A stretch of 64,000 bases of DNA from Meghimatium bilineatum. Its lineage: Eukaryota > Mollusca > Gastropoda > Stylommatophora > Philomycidae. The notes under the pieces are model-generated. The model worked only from the letters and a program-made list of their open reading frames with translations, was not told where the DNA came from and made no database searches. Position 1 is the stretch's first letter. Every line of letters starts with the position of its first letter. A program made the translations under genes and the position numbers. Where the stretch lies: NCBI GenBank assembly GCA_034231615.1, contig CM067315.1, positions 13,443,713-13,507,712 of the forward strand, read 5' to 3'. Positions 54,928 through 64,000 of the stretch are shown here, in pieces.

Positions 54928-55218
54928 CTTCTTCTTCTTCTTCTTCTGCGTTCGTTCTCAAACTCCTGCAGATTAACAGGATGTAGTCCGGAGAACGGAA
55001 TGCGTTGTGTCATGGTTTACAGCATTGCTGCGATATCTGCGCCTTTCGGCCTGACACATCCTACTTCAGCATGGCTTTAGGTTACTGACCCTATATGGGA
55101 TGGGACAGCCAACTCCATCCCATAACCTCCTTAGTCGCTTTTTACGACATGCATGGAAGGTAAACAGTGTTGCTATTCTTTGCTCCCCTTTCGGACCCCG
55201 GAAAAACATGGGCGATCG
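54928..55218 (-). mobile_element. SINE-A, full-length reference copy, 291 bp
   Basis: Starts CTTCTTCTTCTTCTTCTGCG, contains CAGATTAACAGGATGTAGTC, GGCCTGACACATCCTACTTC, TGGGATGGGACAGCCAACTC, CTTTTTACGACATGCATGGA, ends CCGGAAAAACATGGGCGATC. Short direct repeats AGGATAT at 54921-54927 and 55219-55225 define its ends. I see no box A/B, so it does not look tRNA-derived. Confidence 0.9.
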
Positions 55219-55488
55219 AGGATATGATTACCTTTTTTTAAAGGGGGGGGGGGGTAAATACATTTGTTTTTTTTAAAAAGGGGTCATTCGTCCTTTTCGT
55301 GTGTACATTTCACTATTTGACGGGAATTTTGAAGACATTCGACCGAAAAGTAGGTACGGGTGGGGGGTAACCGACCTTTCGGTTAAGTTCCTAGTACTAT
55401 AAGTCATGTTCAGATTTGCTGGGTGGGAGGGGAGGGGTGTGATGTGGTAGTGTGGGGGTCAACCCTTCCATTAACCATAAACAATTTA

Positions 55489-56035
55489 AGAGACAAGACT
55501 GTCTTCATGACATGTGTCTATTATCAGGAAACAAGACTGTCTTCATGACATGTGTCTATTATCAGGAAACAAGACTGTCTTCATGACATGTGTCTATTAT
55601 CAGGAAACAAAACTGTCTTCATGACATGTGTCTATTATCAAGAAACAAGACTGTCTTCATGACATGTGTCTATTATCAGGAAACAAGACTGTCTTCATGA
55701 CATGTGTCTATTATCAGGAAACAAGACTGTCTTCATGACATGTGTCTATTATCAGGAAACAAGACTGTCTTCATGACGTGTGTCTATTATCAGGAAACAA
55801 GACTGTCTTCATGACGTGTCTATTATCAAGAAACAAGACTGTCTTCATGACGTGTCTATTATCAAGAAACAAGAGGTCTTCATGACGTGTCTATTATCAA
55901 GAAACAAGACTGTCTTCATGACATGTGTCTATTATCAAGAAACAACACTGTCTTCATGACATGTGTCTATTATCAAGAAACAAGAATGTCTTCATGACAT
56001 ATACCTATAAACAACGTAGGAGACAAGACTGTCTT
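55489..56035. repeat. 39-bp minisatellite, about 13 units
   Basis: Unit AAACAAGACTGTCTTCATGA then CATGTGTCTATTATCAGG, with shorter GACGTGTCTATT units at 55815-55900. Degenerate units continue to about 57440 around the inserted LINE. Confidence 0.95.
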
Positions 56036-56049
56036 AATGACATGTATCT

Positions 56050-56219
56050 ATAAACAAAATGTTTGTGTCGCTAGAAAGGAGCGGTTTCGTGGGCGAGAAA
56101 GAATGATGGTCAATCAACGACATACTGGGACGGTCAGTCAACGTGTAATGGCGGATACACTCAAGGAGAAATCTGAGCGCCTATGGACTTGTCCGGAGTG
56201 CAGTGAAAACGATTCAACC

Positions 56220-56285
<66 letters not shown>

Positions 56286-56306
56286 AAACTAACTAACTAA
56301 CTAATA
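56050..56306 (+). mobile_element. Possible LINE tail with (ACTA)n end
   Basis: A 63-codon frame ends LWTCPECSENDSTTN then stop and a run of about 85 bp of CTAA/ACTA. A short coding stretch running into a tetranucleotide tail looks like the 3' end of another LINE family, but I do not recognise it. Confidence 0.45.
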
Positions 56307-56332
56307 AACAATTAAAGAGAAATAATGTCTTA

Positions 56333-57307
56333 ATGATATATACCAGACAACTTACAGACCTACCTGAAGTTGACAGCCCCTTAAGGTCTGTACCAGAACA
56401 AACCCCATGGAGTGAAAGGCATGGAATGCCAATATACATTCAGACCCATGTGAAAGGAATACTAAGCGAGGACGAACAGAACAGTGTGCAGCGGAGGACA
56501 GTCACCCTCAGTTTCCTGGACGAGGAATATCCACAAGATATATGGGTCAGAGTATACACAGATGGGTCAGCACAGAATGCTGTGAGGAATGGAGGTGCAG
56601 GTGTATATATAGAATATCCACACAAGCCTAGAGATACAATCAGAACACCGACAGGAAAATTCTGCAATAATTATGATGCAGAAATCCAGGCAATTACTGT
56701 GGCAGCTAAAAAACTGCTGAACTCCAACTCTGACCTACAGCCTGTGGTATTCCTGACAGATGCAAGGTCAGTGCTTCAAGCTCTCCAGTCTGGAAAACTA
56801 ACAGACTTGAAAAAACTACTTAGCGAATTGTCTTACCAGTATAGGGTAACCATGCAGTGGATACCCTCTCACTGTGGAATACCAGGAAATGAAAAAGCAG
56901 ATCAACTGGCTAAGGAAGGTGCTGCCGAAGATCAACCAGATATACCAATCACCTACCATCAGAAAAAACAGATGATCAAGTCAATAAGAAAGCCACAAAC
57001 ACCAACACAAGATGACTATCACATTATGAACAGATCAGAACAAGTTATAATTCTACGTCTCAGAACAGGACACAACCGACTCCGCAGTCACATGTATACA
57101 AAGTTCAAGATTGGCAACACGGCCATGTGTACATGTGGACAGGCAGTACAGAGTGCCAAACATATACTTCAAGAGTGTTCTGAGCATGAAACGCTGAGGC
57201 AGACATATTGGCCAGAGGAAACTACACTGGAATCAAAGCTCTATGGGACACTGTATGAACTACAAAAGACAGTGAGTTTTATTAAGGAGACAGAATTGCA
57301 GATATAG
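56333..57307 (+). CDS. Intact 324-codon RNase H / Cys-His frame of truncated LINE
   Basis: The ATG at 56333 belongs to the duplicated target, not to the LINE; the LINE frame is entered in phase at about codon 5. RNase H removes RNA from RNA/DNA hybrids. Catalytic residues visible: Asp77 (YTDGS), Glu117 (NYDAE), Asp143 (FLTDA), His180 and Asp190 (SHCGIPGNEKAD). A Cys/His cluster follows: Cys266, Cys268, His277, Cys282 (CTCGQAVQSAKHILQEC). No stop or shift in 324 codons. There is no evidence of a promoter, so expression is unknown; an open frame in a recent truncated insertion need not be functional. Confidence 0.7.
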   Translation: MIYTRQLTDLPEVDSPLRSVPEQTPWSERHGMPIYIQTHVKGILSEDEQNSVQRRTVTLSFLDEEYPQDIWVRVYTDGSAQNAVRNGGAGVYIEYPHKPRDTIRTPTGKFCNNYDAEIQAITVAAKKLLNSNSDLQPVVFLTDARSVLQALQSGKLTDLKKLLSELSYQYRVTMQWIPSHCGIPGNEKADQLAKEGAAEDQPDIPITYHQKKQMIKSIRKPQTPTQDDYHIMNRSEQVIILRLRTGHNRLRSHMYTKFKIGNTAMCTCGQAVQSAKHILQECSEHETLRQTYWPEETTLESKLYGTLYELQKTVSFIKETELQI

Positions 57308-57341
57308 ACATGTTTCAAGTGAACGAAAGAAGAAGAAGAAA
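56345..57341 (+). mobile_element. 5'-truncated young copy of the 48 kb LINE
   Basis: Nearly identical to 51243-52261 apart from point changes and the indels described there. Ends GAACGAAAGAAGAAGAAG. Flanked by a 13-bp perfect target duplication AATGATATATACC at 56332-56344 and 57342-57354. Confidence 0.95.
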
Positions 57342-57439
57342 AATGATATATACCCAAAAACAACTTCAAGAAAGACTGCCTTAATGGCGTGTACCCATAA
57401 ACAACTTAAGAGACGAAACTGTCTTAATGTCATCTATAG

Positions 57440-58034
57440 GTAAACAGCTCAGGTGAGATACGCTTATAGACATCTGGTTCCCGTTACAGTTTGTCACCTT
57501 CTGTCAGTTTGCAAATATAATTAAGTTCACGTTTTGGTTTTATGTCTAACAGTGTTTATGAGTTACGCAGGTTATTATCATCAACACTCACTACACGTCC
57601 ATGGATACTCCGATCATTGTATCAGTAAAGTGTGTATCTGCTGACAGTTCCAGTTACGTGTTGATTAACAGTTGTTTCTTGTATCTATTATTTTCTCTTT
57701 CTATCTATTTTCTCTTTCTATCTATTTTCTCTTTCTATGTATCAGACTACTTCAGATCCCATCAATCTTGAATAGGATACGCTACCAATTTTAATCTTGT
57801 TCGCCAGCTTATCAGCTTGCCCTTTACAATTAACACCCGCTTGTCGAAAACGAAAATGAAATGAAAATAAAATGAAATTTCTAGTAACAGGTTGTCCTTC
57901 CAACTCCGCCCATTACCTTCGGATGACTCCTATTCAACCTTGCGAAGACTATTTATTGAGTCACTTAGTATGCATGCTTGAAATCTGTTTTGTAGTACTA
58001 TCCACGGCGATAGTTTTGTCCACGCTATTACCAA
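57440..58034. other. Unassigned DNA with a 17-bp triplicate
   Basis: At 57690-57740 three units of TTTCTCTTTCTATCTAT. Otherwise nothing recognised. Confidence 0.4.
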
Positions 58035-58140
58035 CAATTCTAACCAAAAATTCTAACCAACAATTCTTACCAAAAATTCTAACTAAAAATTCTAACTAAA
58101 AATTCTAACCAACAATTCTTACCAACAATTCTAACCAACA
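58035..58140. repeat. 13-bp tandem repeat, about 8 units
   Basis: Unit AATTCTAACCAAA or AATTCTTACCAAC. Confidence 0.9.
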
Positions 58141-58313
58141 ATACAGGAGTGACAATACAAATGTACCTTCTTATACTGATGCATAACCGCGGACTTTAGG
58201 CCGATTTGATTTCTGTGTTAAACGAAACCGTTTGGTAAACGAGTGCAGCGAACATCAGAAATAATGAGGATCGTGTTCTAGAGCACTACATTTCAAGTAT
58301 ATATTGAACATTT

Positions 58314-58475
58314 CTTCTTCTTCTTCAGCGTTCATTCTCAAATTCCCATTGGATTTCTGTTGTAACAGGACAATAGTCCTACAAGATTTCCAGTTGAATG
58401 TCGTCCAGAGAATGGAAATGTGTTGTGTTGCCGTTTTATTTGCGCCAATGGCCCAACACATCCATCTTCGGCAGA
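58314..58475 (-). mobile_element. SINE-B, full length with target duplication
   Basis: CTTCTTCTTCAGCGTTCATT, AACAGGACAATAGTCCTACA, TTTTATTTGCGCCAATGGCC, ends CACATCCATCTTCGGCAGA. Flanked by ATATTGAACATTT at 58301-58313 and 58476-58488, 13 bp perfect, so SINE-B is a real retroposed unit of about 162 bp. Confidence 0.93.
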
Positions 58476-58568
58476 ATATTGAACATTTGATTTGTGTGTT
58501 ATATAGTTGTTTTATTAAATTATTTTGTTTGTCTAAGATTAAATAAACATTCTGCTATAATTTGTGAG

Positions 58569-59237
58569 CAGGTTTCCCGGTATTTTCAGCTATCTAGAGT
58601 GTGAGGAGATTTCTCTGTACTTTCAACTATCTAGAGTGTGAGATTTCTCTGTACTTTCAACTATCTAGAGTGTGAGATTTCTCTGTACTTTCAACTATCT
58701 AGAGTGTGAGATTTCTCTGTACTTTCAACTATCTAGAGTGTGAGGAGATTTCTCTGTACTTTCAACTATCTAGAGTGTGAGATTTCTCTGTACTTTCAAC
58801 TATCTAGAGTGTGAGATTTCTCTGTACTTTCAACTATCTAGAGTGTGAGATTTCTCTGTACTTTCAACTATCTAGAGTGTGAGATTTCTCCGTACTTTCA
58901 ACTATCTAGAGTGTGAGATTTCTCTGTACTTTCAACTATCTAGAGTGTGAGATTTCTCCGTACTTTCAACTATCTAGAGTGTGAGGAGATTTCCCGGTAC
59001 TTTCAACTATCTAGAGTGTGAGGAGATTTCTCTGTACTTTCAACTATCTAGAGTGTGAGGAGATTTCTCTGTACTTTCAACTATCTAGAGTGTGAGGAGA
59101 TTTCTCTGTACTTTCAACTATCTAGAGTGTGAGGAGATTTCTCTGTACTTTCAACTATCTAGAGTGTGAGGAGATTTCTCTGTACTTTCAACTATCTAGA
59201 GTGTGAGGAGATTTCTCTGTACTTTCAACTATCTAGA
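58569..59237. repeat. 34/38-bp minisatellite, about 19 units
   Basis: Unit GTGTGAGATTTCTCTGTACT then TTCAACTATCTAGA; the 38-bp form has an extra AGGA after GTGAG. Long forms lie at the left edge, once in the middle and in a run at the right; short forms are clustered between. Confidence 0.96.
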
Positions 59238-59333
59238 GACCTGAACAAAGTTTAATCCGGCAGTGTATGCTGTCAAGTCCGTAAATAAACGGGGAAGCAT
59301 TCAACATCCCCTTCTTAGAAAATATAAACACGC

Positions 59334-61655
59334 CATTTAGTACTAGAATGTAGGTAAAAACATTTAGTACTAGAATGTAGGTAAAAACATTTAGTACTAG
59401 AATGTAGGTAAAAACATTTAGTACTAGAATGTAGGTAAAAACATTTAGTACTAGTATGTAAGTAAAAACATTTAGTACTAGAATGTAAGTAAAAACATTT
59501 AGTACTAGGATGTAGGTAAAAACATTTAGTACTAGAATGTAGGTAAAAACATTTAGTACTAGAATGTAGGTAAAAACATTTAGTACTAGAATGTAGGTAA
59601 AAACATTTAGTACTAGAATGTAAGTAAAAACATTTAGTACTAGAATGTAAGTAAAAACATTTAGTACTAGAATGTAAGTAAAAACATTTAGTACTAGAAT
59701 GTAAGTAAAAACATTCAGTACTAGAATATAAGTAAAAACATTTAGTACTAGAATGTAGGTAAAAACATTTAGTACTAGGATGTAAGTAAAAACATTTAGT
59801 ACTAGAATGTAGGTAAAAACATTTAGTACTAGAATGTAAGTAAAAACATTTAGTACTAGGATGTAAGTAAAAACATTTTGTACTAGAATGTAAGTAAAAA
59901 CATTTAGTACTAGGATGTAGGTAAAAACATTTAGTACTAGGATGTAGGTAAAAACATTCAGTACTAGAATGTAAGTAAAAACATTTAGTACTAGGATGTA
60001 AGTAAAAACATTTTGTACTAGAATGTAAGTAAAAACATTTAGTACTAGGATGTAGGTAAAAACATTTAGTACTAGGATGTAGGTAAAAACATTTAGTACT
60101 AGAATGTAAGTAAAAACATTTAGTACTAGAATGTAAGTAAAAACATTTAGTACTAGAATGTAAGTAAAAACATTTAATACTAGAATGTAAGTAAAAACAT
60201 TTAGTACTAGAATGTAAGTAAAAACATTTAGTACTAGAATGTAAGTAAAAACATTTAGTACTAGAATGTAAGTAAAAACATTTAGTACTAGAATGTAAGT
60301 AAAAACATTTAGTACTAGAATGTAAGTAAAAACATTTAGTACTAGAATGTAAGTAAAAACATTTAGTACTAGAATGTAGGTAAAAACATTTAGTACTAGA
60401 ATGTAAGTAAAAACATTTAGTACTAGGATGTAAGTAAAAACATTTAGTACTAGAATGTAGGTAAAAACATTTAGTACTAGAATGTAAGTAAAAACATTTA
60501 GTACTAGGATGTAGGTAAAAACATTTAGTACTAGAATGTAAGTAAAAACATTTAGTACTAGAATGTAAGTAAAAACATTTAGTACTAGAATGTAAGTAAA
60601 AACATTTAGTACTAGAATGTAAGTAAAAACATTTAGTACTAGAATGTAAGTAAAAACATTTAGTACTAGGATGTAGGTAAATACATTTAGTACTAGAATG
60701 TAAGTAAAAACATTTAGTACTAGAATGTAAGTTAAAACATTTAGTACTAGAATGTAAGTAAAAACATTTAGTACTAGAATGTAAGTTAAAACATTTAGTA
60801 CTAGAATGTAAGTAAAAACATTTAGTACTAGAATGTAAGTAAAAACATTTAGTACTAGAATGTAAGTAAAAACATTTAGTACTAGAATGTAAGTAAAAAC
60901 ATTTAGTACTAGGATGTAGGTAAAAACATTTAGTACTAGAATGTAAGTAAAAACATTTAGTACTAGAATGTAAGTTAAAACATTTAGTACTAGAATGTAA
61001 GTAAAAACATTTAGTACTAGAATGTAAGTTAAAACATTTAGTACTAGAATGTAAGTTAAAACATTTAGTACTAGAATGTAAGTAAAAACATTTAGTACTA
61101 GAATGTAAGTAAAAACATTTAGTACTAGAATGTAAGTTAAAACATTTAGTACTAGAATGTAAGTAAAAACATTTAGTACTAGGATGTAGGTAAAAACATT
61201 TAGTACTAGAATGTAAGTAAAAACATTTAGTACTAGAATGTAAGTAAAAACATTTAGTACTAGAATGTAAGTAAAAACATTTAGTACTAGAATGTAAGTA
61301 AAAACATTTAGTACTAGAATGTAAGTAAAAACATTTAGTACTAGGATGTAGGTAAAAACATTTAGTACTAGAATGTAAGTAAAAACATTTAGTACTAGAA
61401 TGTAAGTAAAAACATTTAGTACTAGAATGTAAGTAAAAACATTTAGTACTAGAATGTAAGTTAAAACATTTAGTACTAGAATGTAAGTAAAAACATTTAG
61501 TACTAGAATGTAAGTAAAAACATTTAGTACTAGAATGTAAGTAAAAACATTTAGTACTAGAATGTAAGTAAAAACATTTAGTACTAGAATGTAAGTAAAA
61601 ACATTTAGTACTAGAATGTAAGTAAAAACATTTTGTACTAGAATGCAAGTAAAAA
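59334..61655. repeat. 27-bp minisatellite, about 86 units
   Basis: Unit AAAACATTTAGTACTAGAAT then GTAAGTA; subtypes GTAGGTA, TAGGAT and GTTAAAA recur in patterns. Two minus frames stay open for 811 and 777 codons (VFTYILVLN and HSSTKCFYL repeats) purely because 27 is a multiple of three. Confidence 0.98.
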
Positions 61656-62984
61656 TGTGATTAACCACCTCACCCCCCCCCCAAAAAAAAATTTAGTACT
61701 AGGATGCCAACAAAACCTTATTAACCCCCCCCCCCCCCCATTTTCCCTTATTACTTTCTAAAAATAAAAAAACATAATCAAAAACGCCCCAAAAAAACCC
61801 AGTAATTACGAAAACGATTAAATGAGTGGTATAGTCAGTTATGGCCTCACAACTCCCCCCCCCCCATATATAAGATCTTATATGCTGCTCAAGAGAACAA
61901 TGATAATGGTTGTGATATCCATATTTTCCACACAAAAATCCAGTCATGATAGAATTTCTGTACATGATTTATTGCTTATACCTGCTGTTGTGAGGACATA
62001 ACTTGGGTCAAATACTTATGAACCAGTTTTACGATGAGGAGTTTCCGGTGAGTGGGCTATTTGGCGTGAGTAAACTAAGTTCAAAAAAATATTGGTACGA
62101 AAAATACGCATTCACCGGGTTGATGTAACAAAATATTGTCCACTCCCTTTTGGTATTTCATGGCCGAGATAGACGGTGCTGGCTCAGTTTTGCTATCCCA
62201 TTACAGTTTTTCTAATATTGCTAAAGTAAACGTGTCTGCATGCCAGACTCGTGCGCGATCTGCGTGATGTACGCAGGTGTGCCTGTACCTAAACGCTCTA
62301 CAGAGGTAAAGCAGTACATTACAAGGTCTCTGCTTACTTTTCAATAGTTATAACACCACTATTACCTTGCACTCGCCTCACCTCGTCAGCAGTACCCACT
62401 ACACCCGGGTGTAAAACAACACCAAATTTTATGTGCATACGTTTCACTGCCAAGAAATAACAACACACTAACTGAATACGCACAATCTTACACGATGACT
62501 TTCTAACTGGTAATATTCATTCATAAATTTATTGTCTTTAAATACATTATACGTAACCATCAACATTATAAGATATTATGGCTAATGGGTAAACAAACTT
62601 TTAAAATGAATCATTTTTTTCCCGTTACATTCATTGGCTGTCGACACACAGTATAATCATGATGACAATGACAGTTACAGGAAAAGGAAAATTGTAAAAA
62701 AATTACAGATTTTGAAAAAGTCTAAATCTAAAAAAAAAGTATAAATTTTGAAAAAGTCTAAATTTTTAAATTGTCTGTAAAAAGTTACAGATTTGGAAAA
62801 GTTACAGGACAAGGCATATGACTCATTTTAGAAGAATGTTTTCTCATTAGCCATTAGTTCTTATATGCCGACAAACCTGCTGTATACAACACTTGCAAGA
62901 AACAAAAAAAAGTTTCATTTGTCATTCTGCGCTTAAATTTTTTTTTAATCATTCACAAGGTGTAGAGGATTGACTTCGTTGTAT
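61656..62984. other. Unassigned DNA with poly-C tracts
   Basis: C runs near 61672, 61725 and 61855. A short repeat of AGATTTTGAAAAAGTCTAAA lies at 62700-62765. No gene recognised. Confidence 0.4.
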
Positions 62985-63212
62985 TCGGGTTACCCTACAC
63001 GTACTTTTCTCTACTCAACAAAGCGACACGCATCCTGCCGAGAGTACCACTCTTAGCACGTAACTCCGTAGCTTCAAGCGATAAACCCCCCGGTAAACTC
63101 CAAAAAAAATCTACGTAAATTAGTAAACAACACGTCACGATCAATCAAAATTCGAACCTTTGAGAACAAATGGAATATATTAACCACTCAGCCAGGGAGA
63201 TCCCCAATAGTT
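62985..63212 (-). mobile_element. tRNA-derived SINE, family E
   Basis: Colinear with 22585-22766: CTGCCGAGAGTACCACTCTT, GCACGTAACTCCGTAGCTTC, box B-like AAAATTCGAACCTTTGAGA (reads as TTCGAA on minus), box A side ATTAACCACTCAGCCAGGGA then GATC. Confidence 0.75.
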
Positions 63213-63724
63213 ATCATCATCATCAGATGCCGTCTCTGCAAAAATATGGCTGCACAGTCGAGTCGAAACACAAAATCTAGTAGTTAAATATTTAAGAACA
63301 AATTACATGAATAGTTTAGTTGGCGTAGAGAAAATGATATCGGGCGGGGGGGGGGCGATAAATTAGGTATGAGTGGCAGGCAAAGAATTCATAAACTGTT
63401 CATATTTTATTGTATGGCAATATATCTGTACTATGTAACGTATGTATCAAAACTGTAGTCCAACATGCAAATGTGAAAACAATGTAATCAAGTTTTGCTA
63501 ATTGTTGGAAAAACACATTAAAATGCATATAAATCGATATTTTCATCAAGGATTTTTATCAAGAACACAACATAACAACAAACTAAGAGTAAAGAACGGC
63601 ACTGACTTCGACAACATAACATAACTAACTTAGTTCAAAGTTGCACACATCTACACAGTCAAACAGAACAGTTCCATTTATGTTGGATTGTTTGTGCATT
63701 ATAATCAAGGGCCCATGGAGGGGG

Positions 63725-64000
63725 GGGGGACAAAGAATAATATCAAAATACCGGGGATCCAGGTCTCATAGAAGAAACAGGCCAGATACGAGTAAATTAG
63801 TAGATTACTCCTGATGGATTCTAGAATTGAACAAGATTTGGCGATGGAGTTGGCTGCCAACAATGGGTCAAAGTTGTTCAGAAGAAATGTTGACATCGAC
63901 GTGTCAGTCCAAAAAACGCAGATATTGCAGCAACGCTGTAAACCAAGGTACACCTCATTCCGTCATTAAGATTTAATACTGATATCTAATGAAGTTTGAG
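63725..64000 (+). mobile_element. SINE-A copy running off the window
   Basis: GGACAAAGAATAATATC, GATGGAGTTGGCTGCCAACA, GACATCGACGTGTCAGTCCA, AAACGCAGATATTGCAGCAA, GTAAACCAAGGTACACCTCA, ends AATGAAGTTTGAG at the edge. Diverged. Confidence 0.75.

Noticed and set aside
59233-61668. 811- and 777-codon open frames on the minus strand
   Set aside because: They are readings of a 27-bp tandem repeat in two frames at once; the period is a multiple of three and no unit type lacks a stop by selection.

Overview
This 64 kb window looks like nuclear DNA of an animal. It is AT-rich and full of long tandem arrays and broken retrotransposons, and I recognise no host protein-coding gene, rRNA, functional tRNA or CRISPR array. 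The mix of repeats (APE-type LINEs with RNase H, RTE-like LINE tails with GATT or TGATGA ends, a Penelope-like element with a GIY-YIG nuclease, tRNA-derived SINEs, hAT-type MITEs, very many minisatellites) suggests an invertebrate, and I lean towards a gastropod mollusc. That lean is a judgement from familiarity with such repeat proteins, not a proof.

Layout. 0-5 kb: LINE tails, then arrays with units of 15, 28, 17 and 26-38 bp. 5.3-9.4 kb: three nests, namely a LINE inside a SINE, an RTE tail inside a Penelope-like element, and a hAT-type MITE inside a SINE. 10-22 kb: short LINE 3' ends, SINEs, 45-, 30- and 37-bp arrays, and a longer truncated LINE (20.2-21.8 kb) ending in a C2H2 finger. 22-37 kb: mostly arrays (29, 16, 28, 51, 30, 32, 16, 39 and 43 bp) flanked by SINE copies. 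38-47 kb: Penelope-like remnants, LINE fragments, SINEs and smaller arrays. 48.2-52.3 kb: one full-length LINE. 52.5-53.4 kb: a 59-bp array split by a LINE. 55-57.4 kb: a 39-bp array and a 5'-truncated young copy of the 48 kb LINE. 58.6-61.7 kb: a 34/38-bp array and the largest array, about 86 units of 27 bp. 61.7-64 kb: unassigned DNA with two SINE copies.

The most informative locus is the LINE at 48198-52261. Its first 75 bases fold on paper into an HDV-like ribozyme (7-bp P1, P2, P3 with 7-nt loop, P4, and a C-U-A-A-G joining strand). The base that cleavage would leave as the 5' end is also the first base after an 11-bp target-site duplication. The reading frame encodes an APE endonuclease, a reverse transcriptase with YADD, RNase H and a C-terminal Cys/His motif, but carries a few stops and frameshifts. 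Two abundant short families, called SINE-A and SINE-B here, carry a block resembling this LINE's 5' UTR and share the AGAAGAAG 3' tail of the LINE group. They look like internally deleted non-autonomous partners. Several tandem arrays start in or beside these SINEs, and one array (47267-47480) is built from SINE-B sequence itself, which points to a local route for making minisatellites.

Strands of SINE-A, SINE-B and LINE fragments are given so that the AGAAG tail is the 3' end. All identities, copy numbers and boundaries were read by eye. Long open frames inside arrays whose period is a multiple of three are not called as genes.
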